From NCBI RefSeq assembly GCF_011765465.1, contig NZ_CP050265.1:1178001-1242000 (forward strand): 64,000 nt of DNA, in the 5' to 3' direction. The stretch comes from Erythrobacter sp. GTDB taxonomy: Bacteria > Pseudomonadota > Alphaproteobacteria > Sphingomonadales > Sphingomonadaceae. Below, one piece after another: positions 47,801 through 56,119 of this stretch; position 1 is the stretch's first letter, and the number at the start of each line of letters is the position of its first letter. Below the pieces are notes generated by a model. That model worked only from the letters and a program-made list of their open reading frames with translations, did no database searches and was not told the origin of the DNA. The position numbers were made by a program, and so were the translations under genes.

Positions 47801-48401
47801 CGCAGCGCAGCAGCCAGTCGTGGAGCGCACCGGGATCCTTGCGCGTCACGAAATCGGCGATCGCATCCGTCAGGCGCGTCTCGCCCGACGCGCGCGCGTC
47901 CTCGAGCATTTCGGCGAGCACGTCGCGCGCAAGCAACTCGCGCGTGCGGTCGTCCATCGGCTGCGCGCCGGGCTGGAGCCCGGCTTCCTGCGGGAAGCTC
48001 GCGATCAGCCATTGCGAGAAGGCATGGATCGTGTCGATCCTGAGCCCGCCGCCGGGACAGTCGAGCACGCTTGCGAACAGCGTGCGCGCGCGTTCCTGCG
48101 TCGCCGGATCGATATCGGCGCCGAGGTGGTCGAGCTCGCGGGCGAGCGCGATCGCATCGAGCCGCACCCAGCGCGCGAGCACCGCGTTGATCCGGTTCGC
48201 CATTTCCGCCGCCCCCGCCTTGGTGAAGGTGAGGCACAGGATCTGCGAGGGATCGACTTCCTCGCGCAGCAGCAGACGCAGCACGCGCGCGGACAGCACC
48301 TGCGTCTTTCCCGTCCCCGCCGAGGCGGAAAGCCAGACATTGTCGCGCGGGTTCACCGCATCGCGCTGGTTGCCGGCAAGCGGGAAGACCTTGCCGCTCA
48401 T
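44871..48401 (-). CDS. addA: AddA subunit of the AddAB helicase-nuclease
   Basis: The 1176-residue protein processes double-strand DNA ends for RecA-dependent repair, the alphaproteobacterial counterpart of RecBCD. UvrD-like helicase motifs are present: Walker A ASAGTGKTQVL, motif II ILIDEAQDTNRAQW, motif III TVGDYKQAIFGFQG, motif V MTVHGSKGLQAPIV, motif VI LYVAMTRAEEALFIGG. A C-terminal RecB-type nuclease is shown by VTVVDFKTTRR. ATG at 48401 overlaps addB by four bases. Confidence 0.94.
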   Translation of the reverse strand: MSGKVFPLAGNQRDAVNPRDNVWLSASAGTGKTQVLSARVLRLLLREEVDPSQILCLTFTKAGAAEMANRINAVLARWVRLDAIALARELDHLGADIDPATQERARTLFASVLDCPGGGLRIDTIHAFSQWLIASFPQEAGLQPGAQPMDDRTRELLARDVLAEMLEDARASGETRLTDAIADFVTRKDPGALHDWLLRCASAGELWDGPGGWQPPLRERVCSLLGIPSDAGEQWAADVLHPDIFPDHQLVAMLPTMQAWTAQTGRDCADFIPRWLAAPAEARAGLVSRFFETILTKKGEPRQMKAPAKEDPQLPERQQEIADALALYRERCALIGLAALLDDALTIGHAFARRWAEAKEREGLLEFEDLIRKAAALLSGSLSADWIRYKLDRRFDHILIDEAQDTNRAQWDIIDALIDDFFSGEGAHGDRLRTIFTVGDYKQAIFGFQGTSPENFARAKERVRARIDAARSSIESTRTNRRMPEFRDLDLGQSFRTSQPVLDFVNAAISALGYKAFGLDKEPGEHMGADRAGLVTMWQPVRAADALGERMGDDESGEEQDWLPRHDTLLAEKIAAQVARWVKGDEPFVLEKGEKPRHAQPGDVMVLVRKRKDLAAQIVAKLYASGVPVAGVDRLRLGEPLAVRDLLAALRFAAQPGDDLSLANLLVSPLMGWSQDDLLAFAVRDTGVLLWDHLRRHADPFVAASAQKLRDLLALADFQTPQALLSWLLTGPWRGRERLVARLGREANDPIDEVLNAAFAYEGAHVPSLAGFLEWFDAGATDLKRDSGESGGQVRVMTVHGSKGLQAPIVVLADATGEPGRGGDLELEDIPLGEPTGRMVPLPDLTGDQLCGRVAEAAERSKLADMQEHWRLLYVAMTRAEEALFIGGSLGPRHAEKGPPEDSWYARLASLFDGEALADDIWGARREIGRRAAPLLASSDAAAAGMGDVLPAWAKVPIGPEPRPPRPLAPSGAGEEASPDPPLAAGPGGAEGATLAARRGTLIHRLLERLPDIPPGAQEEAALAWLARQASDIDESLRAEMVADALRVLDEPDFAAIFSARALAEVPLAATIGGIVVAGTADRLLVEEARVTVVDFKTTRRPPERLEEVPEATLRQMAAYVAALEAIYPGRAVRAGVLYTHAPLLIDLPGETLAPFKHALGEAQESYPSARPMRLE

Positions 48402-51400
48402 GCGCCGCCCTCCCTCCCGTCGCCGTCGCCTTCACCGCCGGGTGCGAGCGAAACGATCCATTCCTCGAGCCGCATCAGCTGATCGTAGTCGTGATACCCT
48501 GGATAGTCCGGATTCTCGCGCGCCCGGAAAGGGTCATCGCCCCTGATGTAGCGGCGGATCGCTTCGCGGAGCCTTTCCTCATGGTGCGGCAGGAAATCCT
48601 CGGGCGGAACACCGGTTTTCATGCGCCCCGTCCTTACCGGCTCCTTCACATAGCCGAAGGCGGGTGGGCCATCCTTGCTGCGTTTGGAATCGCGGCCGAG
48701 CGACCAGTATTCGAAACGGGTCGCATCGCCGCTCACGCGGGTCTCGCCCATTTCGAACACGCCGTCGCGCGCGATCAGGCCGAGGATCCCCATCTGCAGG
48801 GCGAACCCCGCCTCGACCTGCGCCGCGCTGGGCGGGGTGCCGGTCTTGTAGTCGACGATCGCCAGCGTGCCGCCCGGCAGGCGGTCGATCCGGTCGGCGC
48901 GCCCGTGGACCGTTACGCCTTCGACTTCCATCGCACCTTTCGCCTCCCAAGCGGCGATGCTGCGCCCCTCCGCCGCGTCCGCCGCCATGCGCTCCTCGAA
49001 CCAGCCAAGCGCAGCAAGGATGCGCGGCTGCCAGAGGCCGCGAAAGAGCGGATGGACTGCCGCTGCGGTAAAGCGCTCCTGCGCGAAAGCCACCAGTTTC
49101 ACATCGGGCCGGCGGGCGCGTTCGGCGTGCCATGCCTCGAGTATTTCATGGACCAGCGTGCCGCGCAGAGCCGGGTCGCCGAAGGGATCTGCGCCGAGCG
49201 GGTCGAGCCGCGAGAGGCGCAGGATCTTCTGGGCGTAGAACTGGTAGGGATCGCCCAGGAGCCGGTCGAGCGCGGTCGCGCTGATCGACACCTTGCGTAG
49301 CTCCGCCGAGGGACGCGGTTCGGGCCTGGGTGCGGGCGGCACGGGTTCGGGCGCGCGGTCGAGCAGCGGGAGCAGCGCGGGGATGCGCGTCTCGCGGTGG
49401 CGTTCGACCAGTTTCTCGCCGAGCAGCGCCTCGGCCCTCAGCCAGAAGCGCGAAGGCAGGGTCGGCCCCTCGGCATCGCGCTGGGCGCGGCTGAGCACGA
49501 CCTGCGGCGCGCCCATCGCCCCGGCAAGGTCGTGCGCGGCAAGCCCGATGCGGAACTCCGCCCCCGGAACGCCGAGCGCGCGCAGAATACCGGGCGCGAG
49601 CAGCGGGTCGGGCGAAGGCGGCTGCGGCCAGCTGCCCTCGTTGAGCCCGGCGCAGATGACGAGGTCGGCGCGAGCCATGCGCGCTTCGAGCAGGCCGTAC
49701 ACCGCAACCCTCGAGTGTCCGCCATAGGGCGGCCGCACCGCGATTTCATCCATCGCCTCGCGCATCACCTGAGGGAGGTCGCGCGCCGAAATGGGGGTTG
49801 CGCAGGCACGCGCGTCCATGCGCAGTTCCTCGACCATGGCAGCAAGGGCGCGTCCGTCCTCGTTCGCCCAGACGGAAAGGCCGCACAGTGCTTCGGCAAC
49901 CTTTGCGGCGAGATCGAGCAGGTCGGCGAGCGGCAGCGCCTCCTCGCCGCTTTCGAGAGGCTCGAACAGGGGCGCGATCAGGCCCGCGGCCTCCTCCCAC
50001 CATTCGCCCACGCCAGCCTTCAGAGCGGCGGCGCGCAGCGGGCCGAGGCCGGGCGCGAGAGTTTCGCGCCGCAGGCGATGGTCGAAACGGCGCAGCGCGG
50101 CGAGCCACGCGCGCCGCTCCTCGGCCGAGCCCGAGCGCACCAGCGGATGCGACAGCGCGGCGATGATCGGAAGCGGCGACGGCCCCTCGCCGAGCAACGC
50201 CGTGACCAGCCCGAAAAGCCGCCCCGCCGGGGTCAGCGAAAGCGGCCGCCCCGCGCTGTCGTCGGCCACGATGTTCCAGCGCGCGAGGTGCTGCACCACG
50301 CGCCGCGCAAGGCCCCGGTCGGCTGTGACGACAGCGATCCGCTTTTCCGGCTCCTCAAGCGCCTCGCGCACGAGCAAGGCGATCGCCTGCGCCTCTTCCT
50401 CGACCGTGGGAAGCGTCATCAGCCGCACCCCCGACAGGCGGCGTTGCTCGCTCGCAAGGTCGATCCACGCCCGGCTCGCCTCGGGCGGGAGAAATAGCGA
50501 GCTGATCGCGCGGCTGCGTTCCGGCTCGGCGGCGGCCATGCCCCGGCGATGCCAAGGACGCACCTCCTCGCGCGCCACGCCCATGCGTTCGAGCAACAGC
50601 TTGAGATGGTATTGCGGATGAGTGAGCGCGTCGCCGCGGGCGAAAATCTCGCCGCCCGGCTCGGGCGCGGCACCGGCCCGGCCCAGTTCGTCCCACGCGT
50701 CCTCGTCCATCGAAAGATCGAGATCGGGCAGGATCACCGCCCCGTTCGGCAGGTCGGCGATTGTCCGCAGCATCCGGGCAAGCGCAGGCGCGGCGCTGGT
50801 CACGCCGGCGGCGATGATCGGCGTATCGGGCGGCTCTTCACGCCAGCGCCGCGCGGCGCGCTCGAACAGCAGGTTGCGCCGCGTCGGCGCATCCACCGCG
50901 CCCAGCTCCTCAAGCCGGATGCGCCAGCGCGCCTGCACCCGCGCGAACAGGCGGAGCGAAGTCTGCCAATGGACTGCGAGATCGCCGAGCAAGTCCCTAA
51001 TCGGTTCGCCCAGCAGATCTTCGGGCTCCTTCGCTTCGACCAGCAGGCGGTCCATCGTCCGCGCGATGTCCCGCGCAAGCCGCAGCCGCGCCGTTCCGGG
51101 CAGCGGCGGTTCGCCCATCCCGGCGCGTTCCTGCTCGATCAGCGCGGCAAGTTCGAGCCAGCGCCGCCCCGGTTCGATCGCGGGCGGAATGTCACCCGCA
51201 CCCAGCGGGTCGAGCAGCGCACCCAGCGCCTCGTCGAGGTCGAGATCGCCCACTGTGACCATGCGCGGCATCAGCAGGCCGGCTTCGCCGTTCTCGCCGG
51301 CAAGGCGGATGAACGCCTCGGAAATGGTGCGCGCCGCGCGGCTCGAAGGCACGAGCAGCGTCAGGCGGGCAAGGCCGACCTCCGGTCGGCGGTAGCGCGG

Positions 51401-51481
51401 GACCAGCCCGGCGACGAGCGCATCGGCGAACCCGCGATGGGCTGCGATCGAATAGATGGATGGCCCCGGCCGCTCCCCCAT
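48398..51481 (-). CDS. addB: AddB subunit of the AddAB helicase-nuclease
   Basis: A 1027-residue partner of AddA. It has an inactivated helicase-like N-terminal and middle region (VPSSRAARTISEAF, IAVVTADRGLARRV, VICAGLNEGSWP) and a C-terminal PD-(D/E)XK nuclease (GTLVHEILEAWH, then LAIVDYKTGTPPS). ATG at 51481 begins the family similarity and is eight bases after the stop of the nucleotidyltransferase gene. Confidence 0.92.
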   Translation of the reverse strand: MGERPGPSIYSIAAHRGFADALVAGLVPRYRRPEVGLARLTLLVPSSRAARTISEAFIRLAGENGEAGLLMPRMVTVGDLDLDEALGALLDPLGAGDIPPAIEPGRRWLELAALIEQERAGMGEPPLPGTARLRLARDIARTMDRLLVEAKEPEDLLGEPIRDLLGDLAVHWQTSLRLFARVQARWRIRLEELGAVDAPTRRNLLFERAARRWREEPPDTPIIAAGVTSAAPALARMLRTIADLPNGAVILPDLDLSMDEDAWDELGRAGAAPEPGGEIFARGDALTHPQYHLKLLLERMGVAREEVRPWHRRGMAAAEPERSRAISSLFLPPEASRAWIDLASEQRRLSGVRLMTLPTVEEEAQAIALLVREALEEPEKRIAVVTADRGLARRVVQHLARWNIVADDSAGRPLSLTPAGRLFGLVTALLGEGPSPLPIIAALSHPLVRSGSAEERRAWLAALRRFDHRLRRETLAPGLGPLRAAALKAGVGEWWEEAAGLIAPLFEPLESGEEALPLADLLDLAAKVAEALCGLSVWANEDGRALAAMVEELRMDARACATPISARDLPQVMREAMDEIAVRPPYGGHSRVAVYGLLEARMARADLVICAGLNEGSWPQPPSPDPLLAPGILRALGVPGAEFRIGLAAHDLAGAMGAPQVVLSRAQRDAEGPTLPSRFWLRAEALLGEKLVERHRETRIPALLPLLDRAPEPVPPAPRPEPRPSAELRKVSISATALDRLLGDPYQFYAQKILRLSRLDPLGADPFGDPALRGTLVHEILEAWHAERARRPDVKLVAFAQERFTAAAVHPLFRGLWQPRILAALGWFEERMAADAAEGRSIAAWEAKGAMEVEGVTVHGRADRIDRLPGGTLAIVDYKTGTPPSAAQVEAGFALQMGILGLIARDGVFEMGETRVSGDATRFEYWSLGRDSKRSKDGPPAFGYVKEPVRTGRMKTGVPPEDFLPHHEERLREAIRRYIRGDDPFRARENPDYPGYHDYDQLMRLEEWIVSLAPGGEGDGDGREGGA

Positions 51482-51489
51482 GCGGCGGT

Positions 51490-52218
51490 TCAGCCGTCCC
51501 TCAATGCGGCTTCGGTCGGTGCGATGGCCTGCGGCGTGCCGACTTCGAACCATTGCCCGGTGAAGGCGAGGCCGAAGAGTCGCCCTTCCTCGATCGCTCT
51601 GTTCCAGAGGATGTTGGTCGAAAACGGCCCTTCCGGCGCATCGCGCAGAAGGCGGTGTGAGACGAGCTGGATGCCGGTGTAGATGAAGGGCGCGATCCGC
51701 CCCGCCCGGCGGCGCGAGAGAAGCCCGGCGGCGTCCATGTAGAAATCGCCCGGCCCGTCGAAATTGCTCGCGCGCACGTGCGGCACGACCAGCAACAGCG
51801 CGTCCATCGCTTCCGGGTCCCACCGCGCAGACAGGTCGGCAAAGGCGTTCTTCGGCCCGTCGAGCCAGATATTGTCGGCATTGAGACAAAAGAAGGGATC
51901 GGGAAGGTGCGCACGCGCGCGGACCAGCCCGCCGCCGGTTTCGAGCAATTGCGCGCGTTCGTCGGAGATCGTCACTTTAGGTGCCGCACGCTCGATCACG
52001 TGCGCCTCGAGCGCGTCGGCGAGGTAGTGGACATTGACCACCGCCCGTGCGACTCCCGCATCGGCGAGCCGATCAAGCGCGTGATCGATCAAGGGCTTGC
52101 CCGCCACGCGCACAAGCGGCTTGGGCTGGGCTGCGGTGAGCGGGCGCATCCGCTTGCCGAGGCCGGCGGCCATGACCATCGCGGTGTCGCTGGCGAGCGC
52201 GCCTCCCGACAGGCTCAT
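51490..52218 (-). CDS. murU: N-acetylmuramate-1-phosphate uridylyltransferase MurU-like
   Basis: A 242-residue nucleotidyltransferase with the activated-sugar signature MVMAAGLGKRMRPLTAAQPKPLVRVAGKPLI and the metal/substrate residues of FFCLNADNIW and GQWFEVGTP. ATG at 52218 overlaps the kinase stop (ATGA). With the sugar kinase it fits the AmgK-MurU shortcut that recycles N-acetylmuramic acid to UDP-MurNAc. Mannose-1-phosphate guanylyltransferase-like annotation is an alternative by sequence, but the gene pair favours MurU. Confidence 0.85.
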   Translation of the reverse strand: MSLSGGALASDTAMVMAAGLGKRMRPLTAAQPKPLVRVAGKPLIDHALDRLADAGVARAVVNVHYLADALEAHVIERAAPKVTISDERAQLLETGGGLVRARAHLPDPFFCLNADNIWLDGPKNAFADLSARWDPEAMDALLLVVPHVRASNFDGPGDFYMDAAGLLSRRRAGRIAPFIYTGIQLVSHRLLRDAPEGPFSTNILWNRAIEEGRLFGLAFTGQWFEVGTPQAIAPTEAALRDG

Positions 52219-53198
52219 GCGATCTTTCCCCCCTGCGCGCGGCGCACATCGCCCGGGATGTTCGCATCGAACCAGCGCGCCACCGGTGCCAGCGCGGGAT
52301 GGGCGAGGTCGCGCTCCATCGCCTCCCACACGCGCGGGATCATGGCGAGGTAGCGCGGCTTGCGGTCGCGCTTCGCAAGTCGGGTGAAAATGCCGACGAT
52401 CTTGGCGTTGCGCTGCGCGCCGAGCCGGGCGTAGTCGGCGCGGAAGTCGTCCTGCGCCCCGGTCGCCGCCGCATAGCGGTCGAGCATGGCGGCCTCGAGT
52501 GCGGCCGACACGTCGCGCCGCGCGTCCTGCAACAGCGAGACGAGGTCGTAGGCCGGATGCCCCACCAGCGCGTCCTGGAAATCGATCAGGCCCTGCGGCC
52601 CTCCGGACCGGCCGTCCAGCAGCATGATGTTCTCGGCATGATAGTCGCGCAACACCGTCACGCCGGGCTCCTGCCGGGCGAGCAGCGGCTCGAGCGCCTC
52701 GCGCCACGCGGCCTCGTGGCCCGCTTCGTCCACCGTGAGGCCCATTGCAGGCGCATACCATTCGGTGAACAGCCGCACTTCGCGCAGGTAGGCGTCCATG
52801 TCATAGGGCGCGAAGGGACCGGGGGGGAGGCGATGAAGCTGCACCAGCGCATCGACCGCCGCTTCGTAGGCCGCGCGCTCGTCGCCGGGACGGGCATCCA
52901 GCCAGTCGCGCATCCGGTCGTCGCCGAAATCCTCGAGCAGGACCCAGCCCGCCTCCGGCTCGGCGTGATGGATCGCGGGCGCACGCATCCCGTTCGCGGT
53001 AAGCCACGCCGCCACGTCGAGGAAAGGCACAGGGTCTTCGTGCGGGGGCGGCGCGTGCATCAGCATCGCGCGGCGCTCCCCGTCACGCAGGCGAAAATAG
53101 CGCCGGAACGAGGCATCGCCGGGAAGCGGCTCGATCGTCCCCCCGGCCCAGCCGGCCTCGGCGAGGAAATCATGCAGCCCGTCGGGAAGCGTCGTCAT
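52215..53198 (-). CDS. amgK: Anomeric N-acetylmuramate/N-acetylglucosamine kinase AmgK-like
   Basis: A 327-residue aminoglycoside-phosphotransferase-fold kinase. Residues DASFRRYFRL, LLEDFGDDRM, the catalytic VLRDYHAENIMLLDG and metal-binding GLIDFQDALVGHPAYDLVSLLQDARR are evident. ATG at 53198 overlaps the tsaE stop. Coupled to MurU, it is inferred to phosphorylate C1 of MurNAc released from the wall. Confidence 0.86.
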   Translation of the reverse strand: MTTLPDGLHDFLAEAGWAGGTIEPLPGDASFRRYFRLRDGERRAMLMHAPPPHEDPVPFLDVAAWLTANGMRAPAIHHAEPEAGWVLLEDFGDDRMRDWLDARPGDERAAYEAAVDALVQLHRLPPGPFAPYDMDAYLREVRLFTEWYAPAMGLTVDEAGHEAAWREALEPLLARQEPGVTVLRDYHAENIMLLDGRSGGPQGLIDFQDALVGHPAYDLVSLLQDARRDVSAALEAAMLDRYAAATGAQDDFRADYARLGAQRNAKIVGIFTRLAKRDRKPRYLAMIPRVWEAMERDLAHPALAPVARWFDANIPGDVRRAQGGKIA

Positions 53199-53653
53199 GG
53201 CATCCGTCCTAGCCAATCGCGCCCGGCTTTCACAGTCGCCACTCGCCCCGAATCCTCAGTTTCGAGCAGGATCGAGAGGCAAGCCGGTTCGTGGTCGAAT
53301 CCGCCGGCGTTCGCGGGCCATTCGGCGATCAGCGCGGCACCCTCGCGGTAATCGTCGAGCCCGATCTCGGCGAGTTCGGAGGGGTCGTCGATGCGGTAGA
53401 AATCGGCGTGCGCCACCGGCACGGCAAGGGGTGGCGCGTCATAGGTCTCGACTATGGTGAAGGTCGGCGAGGGCACTTCTCCCTCGTGGCCGAGGCTCGC
53501 CAGGATCGCGCGGGCGAGCGTCGTCTTGCCCGCCCCGAGTCCGCCGGAAAGCGCAATCACGTCGCCCGCACGCAGAACGCGGGCAATGCGTTCGCCCAGA
53601 CCCGCCATCGCGGCGAGGTCGGGAAGTTCGATGCGCGCCTCGGCTGCGCTCAT
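53195..53653 (-). CDS. tsaE: tRNA threonylcarbamoyladenosine biosynthesis ATPase TsaE
   Basis: A 152-residue P-loop protein (GGLGAGKTTLARAIL) with SPTFTIVETYDAP and VAHADFYRIDDPSELAEIGLDDY, hallmarks of TsaE, which supports TsaBD in making t6A37 on ANN-decoding tRNAs. It overlaps divL before it and amgK after it by four bases each. Confidence 0.93.
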   Translation of the reverse strand: MSAAEARIELPDLAAMAGLGERIARVLRAGDVIALSGGLGAGKTTLARAILASLGHEGEVPSPTFTIVETYDAPPLAVPVAHADFYRIDDPSELAEIGLDDYREGAALIAEWPANAGGFDHEPACLSILLETEDSGRVATVKAGRDWLGRMP

Positions 53654-56004
53654 GGCAACAGGATCGTCGCGGTCGTGCCCGCACCCTTGCGGCTCTCGAT
53701 CGAGAGCGTCCCGCCATGCGCCTCGACCAGCTGTCGGGCGAGCGGCAGGCCGAGGCCGCTGCGTTTCTCGATCCTGCCTTCGTCGTCGGGCTTGAGCCCG
53801 TCGAGCGCACGGTCGAGATCGGTCTTGCTCATGCCGCTGCCATTGTCGCGCATGACGATCGAAGCGCTCCAGTCGTCGCTTTCGCCGGGCCTGGATATCT
53901 CGATGACGATCCGTCCACCCTCCGGCGTGGCCGCGATCGCGTTGTCGAGCAGGTTGCCCACCGCGCGCGCCAGCTGCCGCCGGTCGGCCATTACCTTGCG
54001 CCCGCGCCTTCCTTTGAGGTCGAGGCTCAGCCCCGCGCCGATGATCGCCTGCTCACGCTCGCGAACGACTTCGGTGAGAAGCGGGAGGAGGTCGATCTCT
54101 TCCTTGGTGATCGGCAGCAGGCCGGCCTCGGACTGCGAGAGGTCGAGCACGTTTTCGACCTGCTCGGTCAGGCGTTCGACAGCGGCAAGGATGGCATCGA
54201 CATATTCGCCCGCCGCGCCGTCAAGCTCCTCGCCCGCGGCGCCGCTCTTCAGCATTTCGGCATAGCCGCCAATGGTAGTCAGCGGAGTGCGGAATTCGTA
54301 GCTCATGTTGGCGAGGAAGCGCGCCTTGACCGCATCCGCCTCCTCGAGCGCGCGGGCGCGTTCGCGCAGCGCCTGTTCGGCCTTCTGCGAATCGGTGATG
54401 TCGAGCACCGTGAGGAGGCCATTGCCGTCGGGCAGCGGCACCCCGGCGAACCGCAGGGTGCGCCCGTCCTTGAGCTCGGTCCGCCCGCCCTGCCCGCGCC
54501 GGTCGAGCGTCGCGGCGCGCACCACCGCGCCGATCTGCTCTGCCTCGGCCGGGCGCACGAGGTTCTCGGCGATGGCATCGAGCAGTTCCTGCGCGCCGGG
54601 ATGGGTATCGAGGAATTCGGGAGTGAGCCCCCAGGTGCCGGCAAAGCTGCGGTTCCAGAGCTGGACCGAGCCGTCCGGGGCAAAAATCGCGAGCGCCTCG
54701 AAAAGACTGTCGAGCGTCGCCGTGCGGGTGCGCAGCAGCGTGTCGCGCGTGGCCGAAAGCGCAAGCTGTTCGGTGCGGTCCTCGGCTATCAGGACAAGCC
54801 CGCCGTCGGGCATCGGGTGGCCCACGATGCGCAGATGCGTGCCGCCGGGCAGGGGCCAGGCTTCCTCCTGCGTGGCAGGCTGGCCGAACCAGCCGACGTG
54901 CTCGCGCCGCCATTCGGGAAAATCGCGCACTTCGGGCGTGCGGCCGCGCTCGCGCGCGTCGGCGAGGAAGCGTTCGAAAGCGATCCGTTCGGATATGGCC
55001 TCCGCGCCGAGCCCGAACAGGCGCGTGAAAGGCAGGTTGGCGAAGACCAGGCGCTCGTTCCCGTCGAACTGCGCGACCCCGACCGACAGCTGATCGAGCA
55101 TCGCGCGCTGCGCCTCGCGATAGGCGCGAAAAGCGCGTTCGACCTGCTGCTGTTCCTCGATGTCGATGGCATAACCCGCCACCCCCTCGCGCCCGAGCGG
55201 CAGGTCGCTGACCTTGAGCGAGCGGCGTTCACCGTGGATCGTCGCGGCGACGATGCGCTCGTTCTTCTCCTGCGCCTCGAGGCTGGCGCGGGCGATCTCG
55301 GCCGGGCTGCGCCCGTTCTCGGCCTCGAGCAGCTCCGCCTGCGCGGCGACGACCTTTTCCGCGCTCGCCGCACCGACGGCCTCCACATAAGCCTGGTTGA
55401 CGAGCTGCAGTTTCATGTCGCTCGCCCGGAACCACATCGGCATCGGTGCGGCCTCGATCAGGCCGACGAGCGCGGCGAAATCCGCCTCGGCCCGCGTCGC
55501 CGCCGTGCGCAGGCGCGACAGTTCCGCCTCGCTTTCGGTGAAGTCGAATACCCACACCAGCGCCGCGCCGCCGGGCGAGACCTGTGGATCGGCGAGAGCG
55601 CCAGCGAAGGCAAGACTGCGACCCGAACCCGGCGGCGTCAGAGCGAGCTGGAAGGGGGCAGCGCTTTTCTGGGTGGTGCGAATCTTTTCGGACAGGGCCT
55701 CGAGTTGCTCGGGCGCGAGCCCCTCCCCTTTGCCCCGCGCAAGCTCGCTGAGGTAGCCCGGCATCTTTTCGAAACCGAGCCACCGCGCGAGCCGATCCGG
55801 GCCCTCGACGCGCCCATCGACCCGCACCAGCATCGGCACGGCGGGCGCAACATCAAGCAGGTGCTGCATCCGCTTCATGGATTTCTGCAGCGCGCGCATC
55901 CGCGTGGTCTTGGCGCTCGCCCGCAGGACGACCACCGCCGCGCCCACCGTCCATGCGGCGAGCAGCAATCCGATCAGGACCAGCGCGAGCGGGGTGAGTT
56001 CCAT
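53650..56004 (-). CDS. divL: DivL-like PAS-domain pseudo-histidine kinase (Tyr in place of His)
   Basis: A 784-residue protein with one N-terminal membrane helix (about 5-27), at least three PAS-like modules between about 40 and 535, a DHp helix and a HATPase domain. The H-box reads LANMSYEFRTPLTTIGG: Tyr569 replaces the phosphorylated His, as in Caulobacter DivL. The N-box VGNLLDNAIAATPEGG, G1 RDNGSGMSK and G2 RSGLGLPLARQLVEAHGG look complete. DivL modulates CckA to couple CtrA activity to the cell cycle. The stop overlaps the tsaE start. Confidence 0.85.
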   Translation of the reverse strand: MELTPLALVLIGLLLAAWTVGAAVVVLRASAKTTRMRALQKSMKRMQHLLDVAPAVPMLVRVDGRVEGPDRLARWLGFEKMPGYLSELARGKGEGLAPEQLEALSEKIRTTQKSAAPFQLALTPPGSGRSLAFAGALADPQVSPGGAALVWVFDFTESEAELSRLRTAATRAEADFAALVGLIEAAPMPMWFRASDMKLQLVNQAYVEAVGAASAEKVVAAQAELLEAENGRSPAEIARASLEAQEKNERIVAATIHGERRSLKVSDLPLGREGVAGYAIDIEEQQQVERAFRAYREAQRAMLDQLSVGVAQFDGNERLVFANLPFTRLFGLGAEAISERIAFERFLADARERGRTPEVRDFPEWRREHVGWFGQPATQEEAWPLPGGTHLRIVGHPMPDGGLVLIAEDRTEQLALSATRDTLLRTRTATLDSLFEALAIFAPDGSVQLWNRSFAGTWGLTPEFLDTHPGAQELLDAIAENLVRPAEAEQIGAVVRAATLDRRGQGGRTELKDGRTLRFAGVPLPDGNGLLTVLDITDSQKAEQALRERARALEEADAVKARFLANMSYEFRTPLTTIGGYAEMLKSGAAGEELDGAAGEYVDAILAAVERLTEQVENVLDLSQSEAGLLPITKEEIDLLPLLTEVVREREQAIIGAGLSLDLKGRRGRKVMADRRQLARAVGNLLDNAIAATPEGGRIVIEISRPGESDDWSASIVMRDNGSGMSKTDLDRALDGLKPDDEGRIEKRSGLGLPLARQLVEAHGGTLSIESRKGAGTTATILLP

Positions 56005-56063
56005 TCCTGCCAGCTATGCGGGGCGCGGCGAGGATGCAACTGGCGCCGCGCAGGGCGCGCATG

Positions 56064-56098
56064 AAAAAGCCCCCGCACGTCACCGCGCGAGGGCTTTT
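56064..56098 (-). terminator. Terminator after ahcY
   Basis: AAAAGCCC (56065-56072) pairs with GGGCTTTT (56091-56098), with additional GC pairs inside. The T run on each strand makes it potentially bidirectional; ahcY ends just to its right. Confidence 0.7.
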
Positions 56099-56119
56099 CG
56101 TCTAGCGCGGTGGGCGGGA

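Noticed and set aside
44979..48482. 1167-aa plus-strand ORF opposite addA
   Set aside because: Long antisense shadow typical of GC-rich DNA; addA has all helicase motifs.
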